Below are positions 17,853-31,300 of a stretch of DNA of 64,000 nucleotides, in pieces. Source of the DNA: Bipolaris cookei. Lineage: Eukaryota; Ascomycota; Dothideomycetes; Pleosporales; Pleosporaceae. The position numbers and the translations under genes are program-made. The stretch spans positions 1 to 64,000 of the forward strand of contig NRSV01000075.1 of the NCBI GenBank assembly GCA_002286855.1, in the 5' to 3' direction. The notes below the pieces were generated by a model. That model saw nothing but the letters and a program-made list of their open reading frames with translations, had not been told where the DNA came from and made no database searches. Position 1 is the stretch's first letter. Every line of letters begins with the position of its first letter.

Positions 17853-20800
17853 ATGCTATTGAATTCATTAATATTATTACTTTTATCTAATGCTATTACA
17901 TCAAGACGAGACAAATCTATCCTTTATTCAAGAGCAACTATTACTATTTTACTTATTTCAGCTTTTATAGCATATGACAATTTATATCTTTTATTTTTGG
18001 CAAAAGGTGTAGGAATATTTGGTGGATTAGTCCATGTGACAGCTACTACATATTTTTTACACATTTTTATCTTTTTAATTCTTAGTATGATTTTATTACT
18101 AACTTCATTTTACCCTAGAAAGGTTTGATGTAAAGAATATAGCAGCCCGGCTAGACTTCTATTTACAAAACTAATTTATTACGGAACCTTACTTTTAAAT
18201 AAAATGGGAGAGCAGTTTAAAATTATAGAATACTTATTAATTACAAAATTTTTTCTAGTTTCTATAGTTATTATATCTCTTTTATTCATACCTCTATCGT
18301 TTGATTGAAGTATACCTCATTTTTTTATACTTTTATTACTTACCTTTTCCGCCGTTATTACTCTAACACTATGGTATAATCAGAATCACTACTATTATAC
18401 TGGTGATTTCTTAGCTGTTTTTTCAGGAAATTACATTTGGCTAGTGGATAAAACTATTTCTGACTCAGTTTTTAACGATACATTTATATGTATTAACATA
18501 ATAATTGGTTTAAATATGATTATTATTGGTTTACTAAATAATAGGAAAACCTTGTCTATTAAGGATAAGTTTTTATTTATTATGAAAAATAAAGAGCAGC
18601 TCTTTATTATTGCACTAACTATGTTTTTAGCTATTTTTATCCTAAATGTGATCTTGTTCATCTTAGGTTTAGGAATAATAGTTGATACTAGTTCTCTTAC
18701 ACTATTTCTTTATACGTTTTTTCCTAAAGTAATTAATATTAGATTAATTCTCATATTCATTATCTGTTCTATAACTAAAGAATTTAAATTAGATAACGTA
18801 TCTTTAAGTTTATCTAGCCTTATTTTCATGATGTTACTAGGTAGTGTTAATTATTACTATGTATTGCCTTACTTTAAATTTATAATGTTCTTAGGTTTAA
18901 CAAATATAAGTAATTTACTTTCACGCATTTACTTCGCTGATTGTTGAGCAATTAAGGCCAATAGTAGTCAAAGTTTAGCTGATGGTTGAGCAATTAAGGC
19001 CAATAGTTGTCAAAGTTTAGCTGAAGGTATTTATAATATCATAACTAAGTTTCCTATTATTGGTAGATTCTTCCACTCATTTACGTCTAACTATTATAAT
19101 TATTATATATCAAGTACTTTTAGATCATCTTGTTGTGAGATATTTAAAAATATATCAAGTCCTTTTAGATCATCTTGTAGTGAGATAATTAAAAATAAAA
19201 TGAACATTTACCCTTTAACTAAAATAAGTAAATTCACTAGAATTGATATAGCTAGAATCGTAGAAAACAAAGTAGAACTTTTTTATTCATATAAAGGTGA
19301 TATTAGTTCTCTAGAAGTACAATTGAAAAATAACAATTTATATCTTAGAGATCTTATTTCTAATTTAGTTTCTAGCTATTCAAATCTTACATGTAAAATT
19401 AACTTAACTTGTGCGGATCAAATCGTTACCATAAATACTACCTTTAAAAATGGGCATCTTGAAGAATTTAATTTAAACAGAATTCATCTAAATTTTGTTA
19501 ATGAAGTGGATAAAAAATCCGCTTTTAATATAAATTTTTTAAATTCATTATTAGATACACAGTATTCAAAAGGTTTATTAGATCTATCTCCTAAACATAC
19601 TAATTCATTTTATCTATGTCCTAAAAATATAGATTCTTTCTACGACCCTTCGGCTGATAGAACTAGAGAACTCCTTCACTTAACGGATCCTATGAAGAAT
19701 GGTTATGATTTACAGGTATTTATGCAAAAAGGTTTCCCTAATTATGACTATAATATTCAACAAGGTGAATCTTCAAGACAATCCTTGCATCCCTCTAATT
19801 TAAATAGGGGAATAAAGAGACCATTAGATTCTGAAAACCTAGATATTCGTGGTAGCAGAGATATATCTACAAACTACCCTTGTCTTGATATTAGAATGAT
19901 TGAATTGCAAAATAAAAACTATCTCTTTTTAGATTTTGACCCTGAAAAACTTGATAGCGAACGTGATGCATACTTAGATGAAATTTGTACTATTGGTAGA
20001 TCAGTTCTAGTGGAGCACTATAGTAAATGGATCGAGGATAAATCGACTGTTAGGACAATTGTAGACGGTGTAGGATTTGGTGATTTATCTATTTCAGATA
20101 ATATAAATGGAGGGTATATTAAGTTATATCAAGCTTTTTATCAAAAGAATCTAGATATCATTAAATCACATGGGGTAGAGCCTAAAAATATTCACCCATT
20201 TTCTAAACTTTACTTAGAAGGTAATCTAGATTACCCGGAGAGTGATTATTCAGAGGATGATTCTTCAGATGATGGTGATAATTTAGATAATTCTAATTTA
20301 GACGATGGTGATCACTCAGATAATTATGTTAGTTTAGGAGATTCAACACAAAAAGGGCAAGAGGTTTTAAAATCTTTTGAACCTGAAAAATTTAATGATT
20401 TAATTAAATGATTAAGAAGTAAACAAGTAGTATATTTAAAGAAATATTATTCAAGCTCGCCTAGTCTTAATATAAAATGTACCTTATACGATCTTAAACT
20501 TAGAAACTCAGGTGGAGTATTTTTAGAGAAAGGGAAGGAAAACGAATTTACTAATATGCTTACTAGACTATTGACGGAAAACCCTACTTTATTTAGTAAA
20601 AAATATCCTGTTATAGATACTAATGTAAATACTCTGTGTTATCAATTAAGAAAATTAACCCCATTATATCCAGAAAAATTCACTAATCTTTTAAGTAAAG
20701 AAAATATTAATATATTCACTGAAGAGTTAAAAACTAGAATGCGAAATGTTTATTTAGCTCACCCTACTTACACAACTAGAACTTATACACTTGATACCAT

Positions 20801-21278
20801 TAAAATCAGAAACGTTTTTGGGGCAATTGTAGAAGATCACACTTTCCAAGAAAATGCGTTTACTGAATATATAAGATTATTGGTCGACAAAAAACCAGAT
20901 TTATTTAAGATAGGTCATCATTCAGGTGTATCATATGTTAAGTTAAATAAGATATATCATGGTTTAAGAGAGCTAATTAGAGAACCTTTAACAAAAGATG
21001 AAGTTACAATTTTAATTAATGAGTTAGAAAGTAGAAGGAATAACCTTATTAAATTTTCTGGGTATATGAGTAGGCAATCAGAGTCTTATTCTTTACGTAA
21101 TATTTTTATAATTTTAAATGATATAATATTAGAGAGAGATGAGGATTTAGAAGGGCACGAATTTACCCGTTTATTGGAAAATTTCTTTATACAAAAAAAC
21201 TATGTAAATGTTAGAAACAGGCACAATGATATGAGTATAGACAGAATAATTAGTGAATTAAAGGAATTCACCCATTAA
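17853..21278 (+). CDS. Large chimeric ORF with a NAD2-like N-terminus, 1141 aa
   Basis: One frame runs 1141 codons from ATG 17853 to TAA 21278, with four internal TGA codons read as Trp. Residues 1 to about 125 look like the N-terminus of fungal NAD2: LLLLSNAITSRRDKSILY, then LTSFYPRKVW and NKMGEQFKIIEY. After that point it no longer resembles NAD2. A second set of membrane helices follows (about 130-360), then tandem repeats (WAIKAN..QSLA twice, FRSSC.EI.KN twice), then a hydrophilic region with an acidic stretch near 795-830 and a Lys/Arg-rich C-terminal part. I do not recognise the C-terminal domain. It could be a plasmid-derived or rearranged membrane protein that captured the nad2 start. 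A complete nad2 is not in this window. Confidence 0.7.
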
Positions 21279-21502
21279 AGGAATTAATGGCAAATATGGA
21301 TAGGGAAAAAAGACTTCCTATTTTATAGTCTTATTATATAAGTTTGCTGGCAAAAGAATTATAATTCTGTTAGGTATGGATGTTACGTAACCCTTTTTAC
21401 ACGCGAAGGTTTAAGTGTTCAAATCACTTATTTTTTTATTATTTTTTTACAGTTTGTTAATTATAACACAAAAGTTAAATCTAAAATAATGGTTATATTA
21501 TC
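21279..21502 (+). other. Spacer with a tRNA-Val-like remnant
   Basis: At 21371-21440 the phrase TTTTTACACGCGAAGG followed by a perfect T arm AAGTG-TTCAAAT-CACTT resembles tRNA-Val (TAC). A paired acceptor and D arm are not convincing. A second, more degenerate Val-like stretch lies after element E2. Otherwise AT spacer. Confidence 0.3.
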
Positions 21503-21658
21503 GTTAACTTGTTATGAAAGGTAACACCTTTACCAAATAGTATAACAAATCCCAGTTAATAAGTTTATATTAAGCTGGAAAATTGCAGTTACGTAATGTA
21601 AAAGGCAATTAGGGGAGAAGATTAATCTATGATTTACTTATGATTAGTAAAGCCCCAC
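21503..21658 (+). ncRNA. Structured intergenic element E2
   Basis: Four helices can be drawn: TTGTTAT/ATAACAA with inner GGTAA/TTACC; CCAG/CTGG; AATTGC/GCAATT; and AGGGG/CCCC. The same order is present in E3 and E4, with compensatory changes. It stands upstream of cob, and the similarity extends upstream into ATAATGGTTA, also seen before E3. It carries no ORF. A role as an expressed small RNA, a processing signal or a mobile hairpin element is open. Confidence 0.55.
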
Positions 21659-21745
21659 AAAAAAAAAGAACTCATGGAAGAGAACATTTGTTTTACACGT
21701 GGAAAGTTAAATGTTCAAACCACTTATTTTTTTTTTAACTTCTTG
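21659..21745 (+). other. tRNA-Val-like sequence after E2
   Basis: ACTC..GAGA, the phrase TTTGTTTTACACG and a T-loop-like TGTTCAAACC between A-run and T-run ends suggest a tRNA-Val (TAC) ancestor. The anticodon stem consists mostly of wobble pairs and the T stem has a mismatch. A similar TCTGTTTTACACGC phrase follows element E4 at 46416. Probably pseudogenes. Confidence 0.3.
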
Positions 21746-21830
21746 CGAATGATAATTATATAATAAGGATATGAAAAGGAAGAAACATTATAAAGCCCCT
21801 GTTGGGGACTAGATATTTTATTATTTAGTA

Positions 21831-21900
21831 GCCTTTATAGCTCAATGGTAGAGCGGAATACTGTTAATATTCTGATAAATGTTCGATTCATTTTAAAGGC
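21831..21900 (+). tRNA. trnN: tRNA-Asn (GTT)
   Basis: Acceptor GCCTTTA pairs with TAAAGGC. D stem GCTC/GAGC. Anticodon stem GAATA/TATTC closes loop CTGTTAA (anticodon GTT for AAY). T loop TTCGATT with an AU-rich stem. Confidence 0.93.
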
Positions 21901-22337
21901 TTGCATTCTTTATAGAAAACACCTTATGACTATATATTTAAGTTTAAACGGATATCAAAAGCCTTTTGGTTTAATAATTTTATTTCCGATGCGGGGGGGG
22001 GTATATTTCTATTTCAACCATTGTTACAAATAATTATAGAGCATGCTAAAGTTTAATAGTTATAGAGCATGATAAAGTTTAATAGCTATAGAGCATGCTA
22101 AAGTTTAATAGTTAGATGAATAGTTTACCTATACAACTTTACCCTTTCCCCTAGCAAATATAAAACTTAATAAGAATGCATTGGCCATATATCTATATAC
22201 TTATGCATATAAATAATAACAGGAAATTTATAAAAGATTTAACGGTTTATAATAAATCCGTTAAATAATAATAAAGCAGTGTAACTGTTAACATAATTTA
22301 CTAAATGAAAATAAGATTAAAGCAAAAAAATAAATAA
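21901..22337. other. cob leader region with 27-bp repeats
   Basis: At 22033-22108 three copies of ATAGAGCATGCTAAAGTTTA (one with GATAAAG) follow each other. The rest is AT-rich leader of cob. A small open frame at 21845-22033 overlaps tRNA-Asn and is not a gene. Confidence 0.6.
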
Positions 22338-25300
22338 ATGAGATTATTTAAAAGTCATCCGATTTTAAGATTAGCGAATTCATACTTAGTTGATTCACCA
22401 CAACCTATAAACTTAAGTTACATGTGAAATTTTGGTTCTTTATTAGCCTTTTGTTTAGTTATACAAATTGTTACTGGTGTAACTTTAGCTATGCATTACA
22501 ATCCTAGTGTAGCAGAAGCATTTAATAGTGTTGAGCATAGCGTAATGTGCTCGTTAAATCAACCCGTATGCTGGAAGTTCCTAAAGATTAAAAGATTAAA
22601 CTTCGCTTACGAAGTTAATAAAAATATTTAAGATATTTATGGATAATCAGCAGGAAACCAAAGTAATTCAATTACGAGTAAGATCCTCAGAGACTACATG
22701 GTTGACATACTTACTGTATGATGATATAGTCCTATATTGGTTGAAAGATCAATAGTTAAAGATTAATCCATTATACCTATTTAACGGTCTAATATTATTG
22801 CCTACTTACGTATCGGGTCATAAAAATAAAATGGGATTTTGTAACTATTCTACTAACTGTAATAAAAATTCTAATGTACGTACTGAAGACAACCTATTGA
22901 AGAATGTTCCCAGTGAGTTCTTATACTAATTTTCAGGATTAACAGATGCGTCTAGCCGAAGAAAATATAGTACTAAGAAATCAAGTACTAATAACGAATT
23001 AAGTTTAGTAATTTGGGGTACAAATTTAAGGTCTCAAGTGGGTACAGGTAAATTTACAAAGTTAGTTACCTCTATGATAAAATTACCGAATTATAATAAG
23101 AGTATTATAATAGGATTATTATTATCAGATGGTTGGTTAACCTTTGCAAGTAAAACAAATAAAAATGCACGATTAGGGTTTAAACAAACTATAAATAAAG
23201 CATCTTATGTATGGTTTATTTTTAATGAATTATCTCATTATTGTAGTAGTTACCCTTATTACGCAGAAAGTAAAAGATCAGGAAAAGTACTTTATAATTT
23301 AGGTTTTTTTACTCGAGGATTGACTTGTTTTACTGAATTATACCCATTATTCTATATAAACAACGTTAAAATAGTACCAGAAGATATTTATAATCTTTTA
23401 ACTCCAGTTGCTCTAGCTCATCTTATCATGGGAGATGGTGGATTTAAAAGTAAAGGTATTTATATTTGTACTGACTCTTATACTATTCAAGATACAGTCC
23501 GATTAATGAATGTATTAATTATACGTTATGATTTTAAATGTACTCTTCATAAAGCTAGTAATGAACATGGATATAGGATATATATTTCTCGGAATTCATT
23601 ATACAAAGTAAAAAAGTTAGTTAAACCCCATTTTATACCCAGCATGTTTTACAAACTAGGTGGGTAGTCCCTAGGATTAAATCCTAGTAGTAATACATGT
23701 AATCGTTACATAGATACAGGTAGGTTATATAAAAATAATTTTATTTTTTCATCTAAACCCATAGATAGTGCGTCTAGGGATTAAATATTGATAAAGGATT
23801 CATCTATTTTTAGATTATGCGTGATGTAAACAACGGGTGATTAATACGTTATTTACATAGTAACACTGCTTCAGCTTTCTTCTTTTTAGTTTACCTACAT
23901 ATAGGAAGAAATATATACTACGGATCATATAGAGCACCTAGAACATTAGTGTTTACTATTGGTGTAGTTATCTTTATCTTAATGATGGCTAAAGATAAGT
24001 GGCCAAATTGAATGTTAATTTCTCATAATAAATGTATCCAATATAACTCATCATCTTATTTCAGTAAATCTAGAACTAAAGCGTTATATAGAATAGGTCC
24101 ACATAATAAGGAGGTTTTATCTATTATAATATGCGGTATGCTTGGTGACTGGTGAGCAGACCAAATTAAGGGTCAAACATCTCCAAGTGTAAGATTTAGT
24201 ATTGAGCAAGGAATAAATAATACTGCTTATATTCATAGTCTTACCTTATATTTTTATAAATTAGGTTATTGTTCTAATATCACTCCTCATCTTGTAAAGA
24301 AATCTGATAAAGATAGTGCAAGAGAGTTGGAAGATAGGTTTAATTATAGATTAACTCTATATACTTTTACTTCATTATTGTGAATTTATGATTCTTTTTA
24401 TAAAGACGTAAACGGAAAAAAAACAAAAATTATACCTAGCTGAATAGGAGAATATATAACTCCTATAGGTTTAGCTCACCTTGTCATGCAAACAGGATCT
24501 TTTAAATCAGAGGGGTTAATTTTATGTACAAAATTTAACGACATGAATGATTTAAATTTATTAAAAAACGTTTTAATAGATAAATATGGTATTGATAGTA
24601 CGATATTAAATCATTCTGGTAAGATGGAAATATGTATTAAAGTAGAATCTATACCACTTTTACGTTCAATTATTCATCCTTATATGTACCCTGAATTATA
24701 CTATTTATTAGACAGTAATCATTTAAATACAACAGGTGGTTATAAAAACTATAATGACCAAATTAAAACAGTTGCTACTTATGATGATGCTGACGTTAAT
24801 AAAGAATTGGCTGTTAAAGAAAATAGGGGTAAATCAGGTATATATCGTTGAATAAATAAAGAAACCGGTAAAAGCTATGTAGGATCTAGTGCTAATTTAA
24901 GTAAAAGATTTTACCAATATTACAGTTATAACCACATAGCCGATACTAAACGTAATATGCATATAGATAGAGCTCTTTTAAAATATGGATATTCCAAATT
25001 TAAACTTGAAATACTAGAATATTGTGAAATATCTAATTTGATTGAAAGAGAACAATACTACTTAGATCTTTTAAAACCTGAATATAATATTTTACTCAGA
25101 GCGGGGTCAAGCTTAGGATTTAAACATTCAGAAAAAACTAAATTACGTATGAAAACTAAAACTCCAGAACATTTAATAAAAATCAAAAATAATATAGCAA
25201 AATTGAATGCTTCACCTTTTCCTGCGGATGTTAGAGCTAAAATTACCGCAGGTATGATTAAATTTAATGTTTTAACTAAAAGTAAAAAAGTTGTATTTAC

Positions 25301-28300
25301 TAATATAGAAACAAATGAAAAATTAGTTTTTAATTCATTTAGAGATGCATCTCTAAATATGAAGATATCTAGAAATACAATTAATAAATACCTAGTTAGT
25401 AAGGAGATATATGGTAAGTACAAAATAACTTTAACATAGTTTTCTACAGTAAAACCCCGTAAGATGGTTCTAGACAAGCAAAACAAGGTATAAACATTGC
25501 AACTAATGGTTTTACTTTTAAAGAATGTACTTTTTTATGTAATATATTAAAAGATAAATATAATCTTAAATGTACTGTTGTAAAAACAGGATTTGCAGAT
25601 CAATGAAAAATAAGTATTTGAAAAGAAAGCATGACTGATTTAGTTGCAATAGTTAAACCTTATATAATAGATGAGATGAAATATAAATTTATTGGTTACA
25701 TTTAATATGAAATTAAAAATCAAAGTCCGTCTCCAATAAAAGTATATGCAATATGTATATAGAAATATACTAGTAATAAGATATTACTGTGAGATAGTAT
25801 ACCCTGACAGGGGTATAGGATAACTACTAGTTATCTGGCAATGCGGGTGAATACGGTTAAAGACTTGATATCTAAGTTAAGACCGTCGGTTCTATACAGG
25901 ATCGCTACAGACTGGGTCACCTGTGGGTATCTGAAATGATATCTAATGTACAGTCGGAAATTTCTATAACAAATTTGTTATACACAAGGCTTTAAATGAG
26001 AAATATTATAAAGAGATTTAGCGTGTCTCGGGGACTAATGTTTTGATAAAGTACAGGCGCGCTATTCAGATAAAATAAAAGGATAGTTAGCGGAAATTTA
26101 GACAGCTTTCCTGGGTTACCAACATAGCCCAAAATGGTTTGATATAAGTAATAAAGAAAGTGTAAATTTTAATAAAAAAATTGTAATGAATTTTAAAGTA
26201 AATAGTAAAAGACTATTTAACAAAAGTATTGTAAAAAGAGGATATTCTACAAGAAGTTCTTCAAATAGTATTAAAATGTCTGAAAGACTAGAAACAATTA
26301 TTAATGAGTTAGGTTTAAACCTTGTGTATTGCTATGAAAATTTAAATTTAGAAGAAACTAGAAAACAAATATTAAATGATACAAGAGGTTTAAGTGGTGT
26401 ATATATGATAATTAATAAAACAACTAAAGATTATTATATAGGTTCTGCCTCAACTGGTAGATTTTATGCTAGATTCTGCAACCATGTTATTTATTTTAGG
26501 GGTAGCAAAATAGTTAAATTAGCCATTAAAAAGTATGATTTGAAAAATTTTGCTTTTGTTGTATTAGATTTATATCCTAATATTGTTACCAAAGAAAATA
26601 ACCGTGAATTGTTGCGTTTAGAAGATAAATACTTAAAATTATTAGTACCTAATTACAATATTTTAACAGAAGCAGGTTCTAGTTTCGGATATAAACACAC
26701 TGAAATTGATCGTCAAAAGATGAAAGATATTTATAGTGATGCGAGACGGGAACAAATAGCCCCGGCGTCTTCATCTTTTTTAAAAAAAGATGAAGACTGG
26801 GGCTGCTTCGCCGGTAAATTAAATAAAGGTAAAAATTTGTCTCATGAAACAATAGAAAGAATTAGAGAAAAAGCTTTACTTAAACCTCCTATGTCAGATG
26901 AAACTAAGAAAAAGTGTATAGTTAGCACAAGACCTGTTGTGTTGTACAACTTAGATAGAACTATTTACGGTCAATATCCTACTATTTTAGAAGCAGCTAA
27001 AGCTATTAACTGTAATGAAAAAACCATTAGGAGAGCATTACAGACAGAAAAGAAATTGGTAAAAAGACAATGAATAGTAGAAGATATGTCTCGTAATAAA
27101 TAGGTCTTTTTCGTTAAAAATTGTTTCTATACTTTAAAAATTACATTTTAAAATTTAGATTTATATTCTTATATAAATCATAGTCCCATGAGTAAAAATC
27201 TTTTTGCAATTTTTATAAAAAAAAAAAGATTAAAGTGGTATAGCCCGACGGGGTTATAGAATAATATTTAATATTATTTGGCGATATTAGTGAATACGGT
27301 TAAAGAAGCTTAATAAACTTTAAGACCGTCGGCCATATAAAGGGTCGCTACAGACTGGGTCACTAATGGGTGGCTGAAATGCTGCTTAATGTACAGTCGG
27401 AACTTTAGTTAAATGTGTTTAACTAATAAAATATACGAATTCAAAGTTATTTTAGCTTATTGTTAATATATTAATATTAAGTAAGTTTTTATGTATTACC
27501 TGACTGTGACCATGAAGGCCTTGAGCTTATGTCTGTATCTATAAATAAAGTGTTACAGAAACAAAACACTAATATTAACCAGTCGGAAGAAACTTGATTA
27601 AAGGAAAGAGAATTAGAATTAGATTGGTTTAGTGGATTTTCAGAGGCAGAATCCATGTTTTATATATCTACTACAGGAGCTTTATCATTCAAAATAAAAT
27701 TACATTGAGATGATAGACAAACTCTAGTATACATAAAAAATTTGTTAAGTGGGTTGGTAAATCGAGAAGTAGGTGTTATTGTAGATTCAAAAAACCAACA
27801 TGAATCTTATTATATAGTAGCCAAGTTTATAGATATACTAGATATACTTATTCCTTTATTTTCAAAATATTATTTTACAACTTCTAAGTTTTTAGATTTT
27901 CAATGTTTTAAGGCAGCAGCTGAAATAAGAAAAACATCTTATAAAGAAAAGAGAAAATTAAATAAAGAAGAATTAAACCAAATATTAGAGATAAAAGCTA
28001 CTATGAATAGTAAGAGATCGGAGTTTGACATGAATGATCTTCCTAAAAGATTTTTAAGTCCTTCTAGACTTATAGGATTTATAGAAGGGGATGGTGCATT
28101 CTGTATACCTAACATGATTCCTACTCTTTCGATTAAACAGCACTCTAAAAATATACACTTTTATATGAAATTGCTGAATTTTTAATTAAGTTACCGTATT
28201 GCCCAGAAGTAGGGACTAAATTAGATAAATTGAACACTAAACCTACTCCTGGAGTATCTAGAGATAGTCCTACTACATGTATTTTAAGTGTTTCTAATAT

Positions 28301-31300
28301 TCTTCAACTTTATAATTATATTTTACCTTTTTTTAAAACATTAAGATTTAAAACTAGAAAAGGTGTAGATTTTCAATTATGAGAATTAGCAGTAAAACTT
28401 AAAGCTCTAGGGCATACAACAAACCCTGAAGGTAAAAAATGTTTCATTGAAATAAATAAGTATATTAATAAACGATATACAACTAGCACTTTGGTAGCGG
28501 AAGCTCCAAACTTACAAAAAATTTATGAAATATTAAACAAACCTCCTATATTTGATTTATCTTCAGGGTTATCTTATAAATCTCTATCCGATATTAAAGT
28601 ATCTAAAAAAGGTCACTCAGTATTCGGTGTGAATGTTTATGATAATGGTGAATTAGTAGTAGGTTCTCCTTTCTCTTCATATACTCAAGCAGCTTTAGCC
28701 CTTGGTAATATTAATGTTTCTTCCGTTATATCTAAAAAGATAGATACTGACAAGCTTTATAAAGGAAGATATAAATTTGAATCTTCTGTTTAGCCTGATA
28801 TTTGGTCACAAAATTAAATACTTCTTTCTTACAATAAGCAAGTTTGTATGTATTGCCCTACGGGCAAATGTCACTATGAGGTAAAATTTTTGCCTCAAAT
28901 GTATAACTAAAAAAAATAAAAAAAAAAATAAAAAATAAAAAAAAATTAAAAAAAAAATAAAAAATAAAAAAAGTAAAAAAATTAAAAAAAAATTGGTGAC
29001 TTCATCTTTATTTCCTCCAGTACCAAAGATAGTAAGGTACAATTAATGAGGAGAAGTGTATCTCCAATAGCTAAATTTCTCTCCACCTGCCAAGTATTCC
29101 CCACAAAATTCAAACCCTGTTTTTTCCAAAACTCTTATACTTCCTTTGTTACTCATATGGATCTCAGCACCCAATTGCTCTTTAGCCTCTTGATGGTAAA
29201 AAAAAATTTACCCTATGAGATAGCCTGTACACGCATGCGTGTATTCTCACGTGGCAGACTCCACCAAACACCTAGGAACTCCTTTACAAACTCAGTGGCG
29301 TATCCCTTATTCCAATACTCTTCTTTCAAAACATAATAGATCTCAGGCCATTTTTCATCCTTGTTATCCAAGAAGAACACCCCTCCATCTCCAATTAACT
29401 CCCCTTCGGTTCCGTCTGGCTTTTTGAGGAAGATTCCGACCATTGCATAGTCGATGAGTTTTTGTTCGAGAAAGTATTCTCGAGTACTTTGAACGAAAGT
29501 TTTCAACTGGCTTTGGTTTGGTGTTGAGGACGTTCCGCTATTGGATAGAGATGACTTTATATGGGAAGGTATGCCGTAAAATCCGAGGCAAGAAGCGGTC
29601 GAAATATAAGACGTTCGGAAGAAAACCCCATAAGGTTTTTGTGAGAAGGTTTGGTAGTTGATACTTGGACAGATACAGAGAGGGGGATGGAGGTAAATGT
29701 AGAAGCCATTGTAGTGTGTGAGTGTATTTGGTTTATCGGACGGGTAGGCGAAAGGAGGGTTGGTTTGGTAAATTCTGTTAAGAATGGTGGGGTTGGTGCA
29801 AAGATGGTTGACGAAAGGTGGTTGCTGATAACTTATTGGATGAAAGTGCTGTTTGAAAGAAGTGATCGGATGTTGAGATGCCTTGGTAAGGTGGTGAACA
29901 TAAATTAGTAGGGAGAAATGAGAGATACTTATACTTCTATTTGCCAACGAGGTAAAAGCGTGCCAAGTAGGCAACAGCGAGATATTATTGTGCCAAGCTT
30001 AGGCATCCATACTACCAATCAGGTAGAAGTGTCAGATGATGGGTCGAAAACCTGTTATCCTTACAACAAAAGGATAAGGGTGATATATTTTATTGGCTTA
30101 TCCTTAACAATGACTCAAAGCAAGTGACGATCCTGAGAGAATGACACGTAATCTTCTGGGCTAAAGATAAGGGGAAGAGATTTGATTGGCTCATTCTTAT
30201 TTATGACTCACTGTTATCGGCGATCTAGATGTCTGGGCTGACATGTGAAAGAGATAAATATAACCTTTTCAGCTTTGATTGGTTGACTCTTATCTATGAC
30301 TCATTAATGTAAAAGACATTTAAAGTCTAGAATCTCATGTGAAAGAGATAAAGATAACTCCTTCACCTCTTATTCGCTAACTCTTATCCATCACCTGCTT
30401 CATTTTTATTGTACATGCGGTTATCTTCCCTAAAAGGGTATTGCATAAGAGATATGTTGGATAGGGCTATGCAATTTTATTACATAAACCCGGCATTGTT
30501 ATTACCTTATCGATAGGGTTATTGGCCGTTACATCAGTATGCGACTTAATCTCGGCGTAAAGCCGAGGTTGCATATGAAAAGGCTTAATAAGAGAGGTTT
30601 ACAAGTATATATGTCGGCCTTTCTTTCGGTCTTATTCTTCACCAGTCCACCACCACACCCCCAATACAATACACCACTGTTCTTTCGGGTTTTAAGTCTG
30701 TCCAACCATGTTTACTTTCATCCATTCACCCGCTTCTTCTCCAACCCTCTCTGCTTCAAGCGGAAAACCCGATTACCCTACGCACGGTTTACCGCTCTTG
30801 GATGGCTATCCCTCCTTTTCACCTTTTCAAGGGACATCTGAAGCCTCGTCATCCTATCAGGCCCAGTTTGTTCCTGAAACCTGGATCCCAGAAACACCTT
30901 CTTCAGCCCAACCTGAGCAGCACAGGACCGATTACAAATTACCACCCCATGTGCTCGAGCACTTGGACAATACCCAACTTTCAGACGAACCTGAATTATA
31001 CTCCGATCATACCAGATCGTCTCAGTTACTCATCCATCAGATGAAAGTGATGGTCCAAGGGGTTCGTGAAGAGAGGAGGGAGCAGGACAGCAAGATGAAG
31101 GCTCAGGAACAGCTGATCGAAAAACTGAAGGAGATGGTTTATGAGCTGAAGGATAATATGGAGGGACAAGAAAAAAAGCTGAAGGCCCAAGAAAGGAAGC
31201 TGAAGGGACATTAATACCGTATTGGAAAGAGATATTATACTCGAAGTGGGAAAAAGTGAAAGACCTTTGGAGGAGGATTGGTAAAGATGAGATTTATATA

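Larger units (their letters stand above)
23991..26101 (+). mobile_element. Group I intron cob-i2, subgroup ID-like
   Basis: It is inserted after MMA and before TAFLGY. The core is near the 3' end: AATACGGTTAAAGA (25851), AAGACCGTCGG (25879), CTACAGACTGGGTCAC (25906) and GTACAGTCGGAA (25949). These strings recur in cob-i3, cob-i4, nad5-i1 and, decayed, nad5-i3. Confidence 0.88.

Noticed and set aside
28806..29042. Minus-strand frame rich in Phe, Leu and Ile
   Set aside because: It is the translation of the A-rich low-complexity stretch.
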